From Symbiobacteriaceae bacterium (lineage in GTDB: Bacteria > Bacillota > Sulfobacillia > Symbiobacteriales > Symbiobacteriaceae): a DNA stretch of 41,967 nt. A model generated the notes under the pieces. That model had not been told where the DNA came from and searched no databases. It saw nothing but the letters and a program-made list of their open reading frames with translations. How positions within the stretch are numbered: the stretch's first letter is position 1; each line of letters opens with the position of its first letter. The translations under genes were made by a program, and so were the position numbers. Shown in pieces: positions 23,850-31,588 of the stretch. Where the stretch lies: positions 1 to 41,967 of the forward strand of contig JARBUG010000032.1 of the NCBI GenBank assembly GCA_029239785.1, in the 5' to 3' direction.

Positions 23850-25166
23850 TTAGTCGCCGAGGGCGCCGGTTCCTGCCGCCTTTGCGGTTTGCACATATGC
23901 TTCTTCCCGCCGGAAGGCGCGGCTGAGTCCAAGCGAGGCGACAAACGCCAGGCTCAGCCCCACAAAGGGCATCACCCCCATGAGGAAGCGGAAGGCGCCG
24001 CCGGGGTTTGGGCCCGGAGCCTCGCCGCTGCTGTAGCCGAACAGGTAGTAGAGGAGGAGGAATGCCCCGGCCTGCAGCACGTTTGCACACCTGGTAATGA
24101 CCCAGGGCACGGAGAAGAACATGCCTTCCCGCTTCCGCCCGGTTCTCGCATAATCGGTATCGGCAATGCGTGAGATGATCACGTCGGCGGCCACAAAGAA
24201 GCCGGACATGGAAAGGCCGATGGCCACGCCGGCGGCGATGCCGGTGACCAGGTTGGGCACCACAGTAAGCAGACCGATCGAGACGGCAAAGCAGGCCAGC
24301 GAAATCGAAAGCGCACGGGGTGTGCCCAGCCTGCGGGCCGCACTAGCCCAGAGCCACAAGCCGGGAATGGTGGCCAAAAAGACCGATCCGAAAAACGCTG
24401 AGACCGCAAAGCCCTTCAGGCCCAGGCTGTAGTCGGCGTAGAAGGCCATGGCGCCCATCAATATCGCCAGGGTCAGGTGGAAACAGCCGTGCACGATCAG
24501 ATAGTATCGGTAGGTCAGATGGTGGACCGTTGCTGCCACCGACTCGAAGAAGCCCGGCTCATCCTTTGCCAGCGGGGCGACTTCGGGTTCCCGCAGGCCG
24601 TACAACAGTACGACCAGCGTAATCGTCGAGAGCACGCAGTAAATCGCGCTGACATAGACGTAATCCATCATCTCAATCAGGATCGGGGTCGCCACAAAGC
24701 CGACGATCTGCGCAATCATGGTCACGGACTTCTTGTAGGTCTGGGCATGGAGCCGGCTCGCCTCGGTCGGGAAGAGTTCGGGCAAAAGGGAATGGTACGG
24801 TATCCAGGCGACCGTCGCTGCCGTCTCCCACAGAAGCGAGAGTGTCAGGTAGTAAGCGAAAAGCGCACCGCCTTTGATACCGCCGGGGACCAGAAAGGCT
24901 GCCACCGAAAAGATCAGATAGAAGATGGCGCCCACGGTCAGCCAGGGGCGCCGGCGTCCCCACCTGGAGCGGGTCCGGTCGGAGAGGTGGCCCACCATGG
25001 GGTCGTTAATGCCGTCCCAAATGGCCTGAATGATTTTGGCGATGGTCACGTAACCGACGGCCAGCCCCAAGTTGTGGTTGTAGTAGTAGAGCATATAGGC
25101 CCCGATCACGGTCCCGGGCAGGCCCAACGCAAACTCGCCGGTTGCATAGCGCCATGGCTTTACCAC
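23850..25166 (-). CDS. GPH-family (melibiose-type) cation symporter, MFS fold
   Basis: The 438-residue protein has about 12 membrane helices. The motif NDPMVGHLSDRTRSRWGRRR between helices 2 and 3 is the signature of glycoside-pentoside-hexuronide symporters, which import sugars or glycosides with Na+ or H+. GTG 25166 is chosen because AGGAGG lies eight bases before it and the protein then opens MVKPWRYATGEFALGLPG as in relatives; a longer frame to 25256 has no support. The gene lies between two S9 peptidase paralogues, so a peptide-like or conjugated substrate is possible, but that is inference. Confidence 0.88.
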   Translation of the reverse strand: MVKPWRYATGEFALGLPGTVIGAYMLYYYNHNLGLAVGYVTIAKIIQAIWDGINDPMVGHLSDRTRSRWGRRRPWLTVGAIFYLIFSVAAFLVPGGIKGGALFAYYLTLSLLWETAATVAWIPYHSLLPELFPTEASRLHAQTYKKSVTMIAQIVGFVATPILIEMMDYVYVSAIYCVLSTITLVVLLYGLREPEVAPLAKDEPGFFESVAATVHHLTYRYYLIVHGCFHLTLAILMGAMAFYADYSLGLKGFAVSAFFGSVFLATIPGLWLWASAARRLGTPRALSISLACFAVSIGLLTVVPNLVTGIAAGVAIGLSMSGFFVAADVIISRIADTDYARTGRKREGMFFSVPWVITRCANVLQAGAFLLLYYLFGYSSGEAPGPNPGGAFRFLMGVMPFVGLSLAFVASLGLSRAFRREEAYVQTAKAAGTGALGD

Positions 25167-25269
25167 CTGGACGACCTCCTCGAAATGTTCGCATCCCGAT
25201 GGTTTCACCAATTGCACGTGCTTTCCGGAAACACCTGCAGGGCCAGGCGAGTGCACGCAAAATGGACGA

Positions 25270-25295
25270 AGAGCCGAGGCGCATGCCCCGGCTCT
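25270..25295 (-). terminator. Weak hairpin between small membrane gene and symporter gene
   Basis: AGAGCCG-A-GGC-GCAT-GCC-C-CGGCTCT forms a stem with one mismatch. On the minus strand TTCGTCC follows, so termination would be partial at best; it may lower expression of the downstream genes. Confidence 0.4.
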
Positions 25296-25313
25296 CAGTT
25301 AATAATCCATTGT

Positions 25314-25640
25314 TCACTTCAAGAACTTCGAGATGATCCCATCTGTCATTACATCAAGAATGTCGGGCCGTGGCTCGCCGTATGACAGGCGCCGCATCAG
25401 GCGGAAGAAATGGATCATGAGGCCGAGCAGGAGCACACCCGCCAGACCGAAGACCGGGGTGAACCAGTACGGGGCGCCAGCCAGGCGGCTGTAATTAAAC
25501 CAGGCGGCCAGCGCCATGAAAAAGGCACCAAAGCCAAAGGAGCGGGTAATGGAGCCAACCTGCTTATACGTTCCGACCAGCAGCCACGCAGCGAGCAGCA
25601 TCAGAAGAACCCCTGAGACGACGCTGATGAAGAGGTACAT
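25314..25640 (-). CDS. Small membrane protein, unknown function
   Basis: The 108-residue product has three likely membrane helices (about 2-22, 33-48, 56-77: YLFISVVSGVLLMLLAAWLL, FGAFFMALAAW, TPVFGLAGVLLLGLMIHFF) and a charged C-terminal tail (SYGEPRPDILDVMTDGIISK). ATG 25640 has GAGG about nine bases upstream. It starts 15 bases after the second S9 peptidase and precedes the symporter on the same strand, so it is probably part of that operon. No family recognised. Confidence 0.68.
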   Translation of the reverse strand: MYLFISVVSGVLLMLLAAWLLVGTYKQVGSITRSFGFGAFFMALAAWFNYSRLAGAPYWFTPVFGLAGVLLLGLMIHFFRLMRRLSYGEPRPDILDVMTDGIISKFLK

Positions 25641-25655
25641 GCGCTCTGACCTCGT

Positions 25656-27713
25656 TTATGCGGGATTGTGCTTGCCGAACCAGTCAACGATGGTGCGCAG
25701 GCGATAGACCCGGAGCCAGGGCTTGCCGGTCCGGCTCATACCGTGGCTGGAATCCGGGTAACGCACGAACTCCACGGTTCGCCGCAGGTACTTGAGGGCG
25801 GTGTACAGCTGTTCCGCCTGCTCCATCGGGCACCGGTAGTCCTGTTCCTGGTGCTCGATGAGCAGCGGTGTGCGGATCTTCTCGACAAAGGTAAGCGGAG
25901 AGACCTTCCGGTAGAAGGACATGTCCTGCCAGGGGGTAGTGGGATAGCTCATCATGTCGGTGAAACCGAAGTCGCTGGTGCCAACGGAGGAGGCCTCGTT
26001 GACGACCGAACGCATGGTGACCGCCGCCTTGAACCGGTCCGTGTGGCCCAGGGCCCAGTTTACCATGAAGCCGCCGTAACTTCCTCCGGCAATGCCCAGG
26101 CGCTCCGGGTCGAGCCACGGGAACTGTGCCAGGGCGGCATCCAAACCGGCCATCACGTCCAGGTAGTCCAGGTTTCCCCAGTCTTCCTTAATGCATGCGC
26201 AGAAGTCCTGGCCATACCCCTGTGAGCCCCGCGGGTTGGTGTAGATGACGGCGTAACCGGCAGCGGCCAGGCACTGGAACTCCATCATGAAGGCCCAACT
26301 GTACATGGCCATGGGGCCGCCGTGCACTTCCAGAATGGCGGGGTAGCGCTTCCCTTCCTCGAACCCGACGGGCTTCATCACCCAACCGTCGGCTTCGGTG
26401 AGGCCGGCGGTGGAGCCGCAGTTGCACAGGTAGTCGTTCGTGCCCGCACCAGTGGCGAAGCGGTAGTACTCGACCGGCGCCAGTTCGACCTCGGCCAGCA
26501 GCGCCTCGTTGGCCTGAGTCAGCGGCAGCAGGTCAGGTCCCTCCACCAGGAAGAGGTCACCCGGCAGGTCCGGCCGGGTCAGGGCCACGCAAATCTTCTG
26601 GCACTGGGCATCGGTCGACCAAGCGTACATGGCGTGGTCACCGCTGCTCAACTGCGAAACGCTGTCGGAGTCGACGTCCACCGCGTAAAGCTGCTGGCGG
26701 CCGTTGTCTGACCCCAGCGCAATAACCGCCAGGCCGTCGGGCGTCCAGCGAAGAACGTGGCTGCCGGGCGCCGGCATGTCGGCAAGCCCCCGGGGACCAA
26801 AGTTATGGTCCCAGTGTGCGACAAGGCGGCGGAGGCCCGTGCCGTCCCGGTTGATCACGAAGAGCTGGTTGGAGGCATAGCCCCGGTAGGGTTCCCATTC
26901 CTGGCCCTGGAAGGCGATGCTCCTGCCGTCGGGCGCCCAGGCCGGGTTGCCCAGGCTCATGGTGCCGGGCGTCAGCCGGACCGGCTCCGATTCAGGCGTG
27001 GTCAGGTCCTGTACCCAAACATCGGCCAGGAACGGCACGTAGTCGTCATCTTCCCGCCGGTTGGCGACGAAGGCGATCGCGCTGCCGTCGGGCGCCCAGG
27101 CAATTTCATCATGGTTCCACGGCCCCCGGGTCACCTGGGTGGCCTCCGGCTTCGCGTCCGCAACGGGCAGAGTAAAGATCTGCTGGTGCTTCTCGGGGTC
27201 GTGGAAGCCCTCACCATCGGTCTTGTAGTGGATGCGGGTGATCCGTTTGACGCCCTTGGTGTACTTCTTGAACAGGTCGCTCTCGTCGGCCTTGTCGCCT
27301 TCCTTGCCGGGGCCTTCGGCACCGATGACCGCCGTGAAGGCGATGCGGCTGCCATCCGGGCTCCAGACCGGTGCCCCGCTTATCCCCTCCTTGAAAAAGG
27401 TGAGCTGTCGGGCTTCGCCGCCGAAGGCAGACATGAGCCAGACCTGGGTTTGGCCGCTCCGGTTGGAAGTGAAAGCGAGATGGGTACCGTCGGGCGACCA
27501 GCGCGGGTTCTTGTCCGACTTGGTCCCGCTGGTGAACGGGGCCGGCCGGCTGCCCGGGGTGGCCTCCATCACCAGAATCTGATGCCGGTATTCGTTTGAT
27601 TCCTGGTCAATGCGGGCAACCACGTAGGCCAGCCGCTGCCCGTCGGGCGTCAGTTGCGGATCGCCGGGAAGTCGGATCGCAAGCAGATCTTCGGGCGTAA
27701 TTGTGCGGGGCAT
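25656..27713 (-). CDS. S9-family serine peptidase, paralogue of the 21740-23809 gene
   Basis: The 685-residue product has the same layout as its neighbour: PD40/TolB-like propeller repeats (RWSPDGTHLAFTSNRSG, VWSPDGSRIAFTA, AWAPDGSAIAFVANR, AWAPDGRSIAFQGQ) and an alpha/beta hydrolase with S545 (GGSYGGF), D625 (HQEQDYRC) and H657 (SSHGMSR). Stretches such as FKAAVTMRSVVN and SRTGKPW are identical in both, showing duplication, while the substrate-facing insert CNCGSTAGLTEADG is unique here. AGGAGG lies seven bases before ATG 27713. No signal peptide; cytoplasmic peptide breakdown is the likely role. Confidence 0.9.
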   Translation of the reverse strand: MPRTITPEDLLAIRLPGDPQLTPDGQRLAYVVARIDQESNEYRHQILVMEATPGSRPAPFTSGTKSDKNPRWSPDGTHLAFTSNRSGQTQVWLMSAFGGEARQLTFFKEGISGAPVWSPDGSRIAFTAVIGAEGPGKEGDKADESDLFKKYTKGVKRITRIHYKTDGEGFHDPEKHQQIFTLPVADAKPEATQVTRGPWNHDEIAWAPDGSAIAFVANRREDDDYVPFLADVWVQDLTTPESEPVRLTPGTMSLGNPAWAPDGRSIAFQGQEWEPYRGYASNQLFVINRDGTGLRRLVAHWDHNFGPRGLADMPAPGSHVLRWTPDGLAVIALGSDNGRQQLYAVDVDSDSVSQLSSGDHAMYAWSTDAQCQKICVALTRPDLPGDLFLVEGPDLLPLTQANEALLAEVELAPVEYYRFATGAGTNDYLCNCGSTAGLTEADGWVMKPVGFEEGKRYPAILEVHGGPMAMYSWAFMMEFQCLAAAGYAVIYTNPRGSQGYGQDFCACIKEDWGNLDYLDVMAGLDAALAQFPWLDPERLGIAGGSYGGFMVNWALGHTDRFKAAVTMRSVVNEASSVGTSDFGFTDMMSYPTTPWQDMSFYRKVSPLTFVEKIRTPLLIEHQEQDYRCPMEQAEQLYTALKYLRRTVEFVRYPDSSHGMSRTGKPWLRVYRLRTIVDWFGKHNPA

Positions 27714-27728
27714 GGCGGGGCCTCCTCT

Positions 27729-27768
27729 GCATAAAGAGAGCGGCCCACCCTGCGAGGATGAGCCGCTC
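27729..27768 (-). terminator. Terminator or attenuator between binding-protein and peptidase genes
   Basis: GAGCGGC and GCCGCTC pair around a 17-base loop; on the minus strand TCTCTTTAT follows. Read-through would link the lipoprotein gene with the peptidase operon. Confidence 0.55.
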
Positions 27769-27780
27769 GTTTCGGGTCCC

Positions 27781-28986
27781 TTACTTCTTGGACATCAGGG
27801 GCGCCCGCCCCTCCTGATACGCCTTGATCGCATCTTCCACCGACTTCTTTCCGTTCACGGCGGCATCCGCTTCCTTCAGAAGCATGGGCGCCAGGTCGAC
27901 CGGATACTCGAAGGTTGGCAGATACTTCAGGTGCAGTACGAAGGCGGCATCCTGGCCGAGGGCAGTGGCGGAGAGCCAGTCTTTCTGAATCTGCTCATCG
28001 ACATAGGCCGGTACGGGAGCGCCGGGCATACGCACCACGGCGGCGGCGCCGGAAGCGCCGGAGACCCACCGGGTGAAGGCCATGGCGTTCGCTTTGTTCT
28101 CGGCGTTGGCGGTTACCATGGCCAGGGTGGCCATGCCGGGGGTCTGCTCAGAGCCCGGAATCGGAGCGACGCCCCAGGCAAAGGTGGGGCGGGAGTGGGC
28201 AAATGAGTTCTCCCAGTAACCCAGCACCATGCCGATCTCTTCACGGGCAAACGCCATGTAGTAGTCGGTGCTGTCGCCGAGTTGGGCAGCAGGCGCCAGA
28301 ACCCGGTTGCCGGTCTGGAAGCGGTAGATGCGGTCGATCATGCTCTGGAGGGGCTTCAGATCGGGGTCGGCGGGGCCCTTTCCGGCGGTCAGCAGGAGAT
28401 CAACCAGCGACCAGGGCGGGATGCCCACGCCCCAGCCCTTCTCCTTGCCGGCCTGCTTGGTGGCGAGTGCAACGGCGGCCTTGTCGAACTCTTCCCAGTT
28501 CCAGCCGGCGGCCGGTGACTTCAAGCCCAGTTCTTCGAACATCGCCTTGTTGTATACGACGACCATGGGGCTGGTGGAAACGGGCAGGCCCATGAGCTTG
28601 CCGTTATATTTGCCCATCTGAATCGCGTCGCCATACTCGGTCAAAGAGAGTCTCTGTTCCTTTACCATGTCGTCCAGCGGGGTGAGCACGTCCTGTGCGA
28701 ACAGGAAGCTGTTGCCCGGAGCGACAATGGCGTCAACCTTCAGTTCGCCGCTCTTGATTTTGGCCACGATCTGTTCGAAGGTATCGGTTTCCGGGAGCTT
28801 AACGGATTCGGGCTTCACGTCAGGGTACTTGGCAGAGAATCCTCCAAACAGGGTTGACTCAACACCAGGGCTGCCCAGGACCAGCACGCGAACGTTGCCG
28901 GTTACCGGGGCTTCCTTTTTCGGAGCAAGGGTGCAGCCAGTCAGAGCGAGTGCTATGAGCAGGCAGAGTGCGATCGTGCGGCGCAT
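27781..28986 (-). CDS. ABC-type extracellular solute-binding lipoprotein (family 1)
   Basis: The 401-residue product starts with a lipoprotein signal (MRRTIALCLLIALALTGC, lipobox LTGC with C18). The rest is a two-lobe binding protein of the sugar (family 1) type: VDAIVAPGNSFLFAQDVLTP, YNGKLMGLPVSTSPMVVVYN and the ENKANAMAFTRWVSG block are family hallmarks. It would capture a solute outside the membrane for an ABC importer. ATG 28986 has GGGGGA six bases upstream; the longer frame to 29109 crosses a terminator region and is rejected. No permease or ATPase genes lie nearby, so the importer is elsewhere or missing. Neighbouring peptidases suggest an oligomeric or peptide-linked nutrient. Confidence 0.87.
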   Translation of the reverse strand: MRRTIALCLLIALALTGCTLAPKKEAPVTGNVRVLVLGSPGVESTLFGGFSAKYPDVKPESVKLPETDTFEQIVAKIKSGELKVDAIVAPGNSFLFAQDVLTPLDDMVKEQRLSLTEYGDAIQMGKYNGKLMGLPVSTSPMVVVYNKAMFEELGLKSPAAGWNWEEFDKAAVALATKQAGKEKGWGVGIPPWSLVDLLLTAGKGPADPDLKPLQSMIDRIYRFQTGNRVLAPAAQLGDSTDYYMAFAREEIGMVLGYWENSFAHSRPTFAWGVAPIPGSEQTPGMATLAMVTANAENKANAMAFTRWVSGASGAAAVVRMPGAPVPAYVDEQIQKDWLSATALGQDAAFVLHLKYLPTFEYPVDLAPMLLKEADAAVNGKKSVEDAIKAYQEGRAPLMSKK

Positions 28987-29114
28987 GGCAATTCCCCCAG
29001 CTTCAGATTCCTCAGAAAGGGATTTCTCGCCAGGGCCGCGACCTTCCTGTGGTTCCAAAGGACCGAAAGGGATGCGAAATAGTACCGTAAGGGGATCTCG
29101 GGTGTCCATGGACG

Positions 29115-29147
29115 CAAAAAGGGGCGACGGCCAATGCGTCGCCTCTT
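29115..29147 (-). terminator. Intrinsic terminator after the exported-peptide gene
   Basis: On the minus strand AGAGGCGAC pairs with GTCGCCCCT (one mismatch, nine-base loop), followed by TTTTTGCG. It closes the TPR/peptide unit. Confidence 0.75.
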
Positions 29148-29164
29148 ACGGTCGGCACGTGGAC

Positions 29165-29204
29165 TGCGGTTCCGGGGCGGTACCGGCCGAACCCCGGAAC
29201 CGCA
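29165..29204. repeat. Long perfect inverted repeat after the peptide gene
   Basis: TGCGGTTCCGGGG pairs perfectly with CCCCGGAACCGCA (13 bp, 14-base loop). It starts 12 bases after the peptide stop codon on the minus strand. No T-run follows on that strand, so it may protect the 3' end of a short peptide mRNA; on the plus strand TTGTTT follows. Confidence 0.65.
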
Positions 29205-29215
29205 TTGTTTCGCTG

Positions 29216-29329
29216 TTAGCGAACAACTTCGGTTGGCCAAATGGTGCCATTGCCATTCGAGGCGCTAGCAACGCCTGTCACGATACCGAGCACCGTCAGA
29301 ACAAACAGCAGTGCGATAGCCTTCCTCAT
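29216..29329 (-). CDS. Short exported peptide, candidate Phr-like signalling propeptide
   Basis: This 37-codon gene has AAAGGAG nine bases before ATG 29329. The product has a short basic start (MRKA), a hydrophobic core (IALLFVLTVLGIVTG) and an ASAS-type cleavage region, then a polar tail NGNGTIWPTEVVR. So it is a Sec signal peptide with only about 14 residues left, the build of Phr/PapR/AimP-type pheromone precursors, where the C-terminal 5-8 residues are the signal. It lies 138 bases downstream of an all-TPR protein gene on the same strand. A weak promoter (CATAAT at 29396-29401) may lie between them. The peptide role is inference from layout and composition. Confidence 0.68.
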   Translation of the reverse strand: MRKAIALLFVLTVLGIVTGVASASNGNGTIWPTEVVR

Positions 29330-29435
29330 GAGTTCACGCTCCTTTCGTCAGGGCCGGAGTCGGGGACGAATTACCTAGCTGTTGATCTAGGCTCTATTAT
29401 GTATTTGCCCTGAGCGAAAGTGGCCGCCAGGAATG

Positions 29436-29453
29436 GGTGGCCGGATGGCCACC
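29436..29453 (-). other. Hairpin between TPR and peptide genes
   Basis: GGTGGCC-GGAT-GGCCACC is a perfect 7-bp hairpin 15 bases past the TPR stop codon, without a T-run on the minus strand. It could attenuate read-through into, or separate, the peptide gene. Confidence 0.5.
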
Positions 29454-29467
29454 GTTTCCTGAAACAT

Positions 29468-30361
29468 TTACCCGAGGTGGAACTCACTTTTTTTAGCTCG
29501 CACCCGCTGCCGGACTTCGCTGGCCAGGTTCATGAGGTGCGGATCCTTGGCCTCCAAGGCGTGGGTGACTGCCCAGTCTGCGAAGATGCCCGCTTCGTGT
29601 ACGCGGCGAGCTTCCAGTGATAAGTCGGCCATGATCCAGGCGGCGGCAGCCCGGTGCCGGTCGGTGGCACCCTGGCGGCCACTTTGGAAGACCTCTTCGC
29701 AGAGGGCCATGGTCTGCTCTTGGTGTTGGAGCTGCCGTTCGTAGAATGCCTGAACGACGAGCTGTGTTACCTGGTATTCTGGGATTTCCAGCTGGGCCGC
29801 CAGGCTCTCGGCCTGTACCAAGAAGTGCTCTGCTTCGTGCGGTTGGAGCTGCAGCAGCATGACCCAGGCACTGTTCTGCAGGCTGGCAAGCACCCCGCTT
29901 TGGTTGCCAATGAGGGTGAAGTCTTCAGCGGCGAGGCGGTATGCCTCCAGCGCCTCGGGGTACTCCCGGCGTTGCTGGTGGGTGAGCCCCTTGTTGTAGT
30001 ATGCATGGGCCGTTTTGGACTGAAGGACGGGGTAGCGGTCCAGATGGAGAAAGAAGAGTTGGAAGAACCGCAGGGCCTGGGTGGTGTCCCCGACTTCGCG
30101 GTAGATGAGTGCGCTATGTAGACGGGCGTTTCCTATGTCCTCCCAGTTGGTGCCAAGTTCGGCCGCTTCAATGGCTTTGTCGGCCATTTTCACGGCGGCG
30201 TAGATTTCGCGGAGCCCTGCCGCTGCCCGCACTCCCAGGATGAAGACTTGTGCCCGCAATGCTGGGTCCAACTCTGGATCCATGGTCAGGCGTTCCACTT
30301 CTCGGTAGGCGGCAAGGAACTGGCCGGTTGCCACTAGCGAGTGCAAGCGGGTTACCGCCAT
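29468..30361 (-). CDS. TPR-repeat protein, candidate peptide-pheromone receptor (RRNPP-like)
   Basis: The 297-residue product is helical throughout and shows tetratricopeptide repeats: ARLHSALIYREVGDTTQALRF, YNKGLTHQQRREYPEALEAY, LASLQNSAWVMLLQLQPHEA, with further degenerate repeats to the end. It has no signal peptide or membrane helix, and no helix-turn-helix is evident. This matches Rap-like members of the RRNPP family more than PlcR/Rgg, which carry an HTH. ATG 30361 has AAAGGAGGA eight bases upstream; an ATG at 30382 lies upstream of that site. A short exported-peptide gene follows. A target protein is not visible. Confidence 0.72.
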   Translation of the reverse strand: MAVTRLHSLVATGQFLAAYREVERLTMDPELDPALRAQVFILGVRAAAGLREIYAAVKMADKAIEAAELGTNWEDIGNARLHSALIYREVGDTTQALRFFQLFFLHLDRYPVLQSKTAHAYYNKGLTHQQRREYPEALEAYRLAAEDFTLIGNQSGVLASLQNSAWVMLLQLQPHEAEHFLVQAESLAAQLEIPEYQVTQLVVQAFYERQLQHQEQTMALCEEVFQSGRQGATDRHRAAAAWIMADLSLEARRVHEAGIFADWAVTHALEAKDPHLMNLASEVRQRVRAKKSEFHLG

Positions 30362-30402
30362 GCGGTCGCTCCTCCTTTCCACCTGTCGCTCTCGAACCTA
30401 AG

Positions 30403-30430
30403 ATTATCATTTTCAGGAAGAAGATGTCAA
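30403..30430 (-). promoter_or_regulatory. Promoter of the TPR/peptide unit
   Basis: On the minus strand a consensus TTGACA (30425-30430) is followed by GATAAT after 16 bases (30403-30408), or by TAATCT after 18. It stands about 45 bases before the TPR start. Confidence 0.7.
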
Positions 30431-30449
30431 TAACGAATATGGCGGCAAA

Positions 30450-30485
30450 ATAAAAAAGACACCAACGCAAATCGCTGGCGTCTTC
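30450..30485 (-). terminator. Intrinsic terminator upstream of the TPR unit
   Basis: On the minus strand AAGACGCCAGCG and CGTTGGTGTCTT form a stem with wobble pairs, followed by TTTTTATT. It ends the transcript of the small gene at 30507-30722. Confidence 0.82.
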
Positions 30486-30506
30486 TGGGGGGTAGCTGGA
30501 GCGCAC

Positions 30507-30722
30507 TCACACTAGACGCTGGCCGGTCCGGAGGGTGTTGTGCCAAAGATCATGGCACTGTTCGGCCACCTGGTGCCAGTGTTCCCGCACCGGGGCCGGG
30601 ATCTCCTGTTTGGTCGCCAGTTGCCGTGCGCCTAAATGGAGGACGTAGAAAAGGTCATCAACGCCCATGTCATGCTGTTCGAGGAACCTGGTCACCGCAG
30701 TGAGGTCGCGCTCTTTGGCCAC
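30507..30722 (-). CDS. Small soluble protein, unknown function
   Basis: From GTG 30722 the product has 71 residues, mostly helical and charged (KERDLTAVTRFLEQHDMGVD, APVREHWHQVAEQCHDLWHN). AAGGGG lies about seven bases before that GTG; ATG 30731 directly abuts the same site. The open frame extends to 31028, but that part overlaps the sigma-factor gene antisense and is not believed. A terminator follows at once, which supports a real short gene. No family recognised. Confidence 0.55.
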   Translation of the reverse strand: MAKERDLTAVTRFLEQHDMGVDDLFYVLHLGARQLATKQEIPAPVREHWHQVAEQCHDLWHNTLRTGQRLV

Positions 30723-30956
30723 GAAGTCCATCCCCTTACTTGCCGCTGCTGTTACCAATAGCTTACCACACGGGACTCGAAAGTCAGTAGACTTGTGTGA
30801 AACGGAAATCCCACATCCACCCGTCAGTATGACAGCAGGGTTGATAAAGAAAGTGCGGGGGTTGGCATAAGATGATCGAAAGCCAGAGTTTGGCGGTTTG
30901 GCCGGCTTTGCCCGCCAGCGCCAATAAACGTTTATCCGGAAAACAAGCAGGCAACC

Positions 30957-30983
30957 GGCAACAAAACGGCGTAAACCTTCGTC
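30957..30983 (+). promoter_or_regulatory. Candidate ECF-type (self-regulated) promoter of the sigma operon
   Basis: GGCAAC (30957-30962) and CGTC (30980-30983) are 17 bases apart, the AAC...CGTC pattern of ECF promoters such as those of Bacillus sigma-X. It sits just before the sigma gene, as expected for autoregulation. It would put the transcript start near 30990. Confidence 0.5.
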
Positions 30984-31021
30984 TGATAGAAGATAAGGTA
31001 TCAACGAAGGGTGAGGCCGCA

Positions 31022-31588
31022 GTGTCACGTCCGGAAAATGCCAGAATAGCGGCCGACCGAGAGGCGGCCATCGAACTCCTCATGCAGGAGTACGGCACAA
31101 AAGTGCTCCACCTGGCATATTACTATTTGAAAGATCGGCATCTGGCGGAAGATGTGGCCCAGGAGGTCTTCATCAAGGCATACAAGCATTGGGACTCCTT
31201 CCGCGGCGACAGTTCGGCGTACACGTGGCTGTACAAAATCACGGTCAACCTGTGCCGGGACAAGGCGCGAAGCGCATGGTGGCGGCGGTTGCTCCCTTCG
31301 GAGGAGCCCAGGGCCACCAACTCTCCCGCCGGCTATGAAACGCCCGCTATGGAAGAAGGGCCCGAAGAGGCTGCCCTGAAGAGCGACCAGCGTGAAGCCC
31401 TTATGAAGTATGTCATGAAACTACCCGAAGCCTATCGCGAAGTGGTCGTACTCTTTTACTATCAAGATCTTTCGACTGTCGAAATTGCTGAGATCACAGA
31501 CCAGAATGAGAACACGATTAAAACCCGGTTGTTCAGGGCCCGTGCCATGTTGAAGGAGATGCTGGTGAAAGGAGGGGTGGAGCGGTGA
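31022..31588 (+). CDS. ECF-type sigma-70 family RNA polymerase sigma factor
   Basis: The 188-residue product has the two ECF domains. Sigma region 2 (about 12-80) includes LAYYYLKDRHLAEDVAQEVF, AYKHWDSFRG and YTWLYKITVNLCRDKAR. Region 4 (about 125-180) includes LPEAYREVVVLFYYQDLSTV, EIAEITDQNENTIKTRLFRA. Such factors redirect polymerase in response to envelope signals. GTG 31022 gives the normal ECF length and follows a GGGTGAGG site; a frame to 30872 would cross the predicted promoter. The stop overlaps the anti-sigma start by four bases (GTGA), so the pair is translationally coupled. Confidence 0.92.
   Translation: MSRPENARIAADREAAIELLMQEYGTKVLHLAYYYLKDRHLAEDVAQEVFIKAYKHWDSFRGDSSAYTWLYKITVNLCRDKARSAWWRRLLPSEEPRATNSPAGYETPAMEEGPEEAALKSDQREALMKYVMKLPEAYREVVVLFYYQDLSTVEIAEITDQNENTIKTRLFRARAMLKEMLVKGGVER

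Noticed and set aside
22739-23926. 395-codon plus-strand open frame opposite the S9 peptidase
   Set aside because: Shadow of a peptidase with intact catalytic triad on the other strand; no ribosome site or domain.
29436-29453. Strong terminator between the TPR and peptide genes
   Set aside because: The hairpin is perfect but no T-run follows on the minus strand, so full termination is unlikely; listed only as a hairpin.
30723-31028. Long minus-strand extension of the 71-residue gene
   Set aside because: It runs antisense through the sigma-factor promoter and start; codon use and lack of a ribosome site argue against it.
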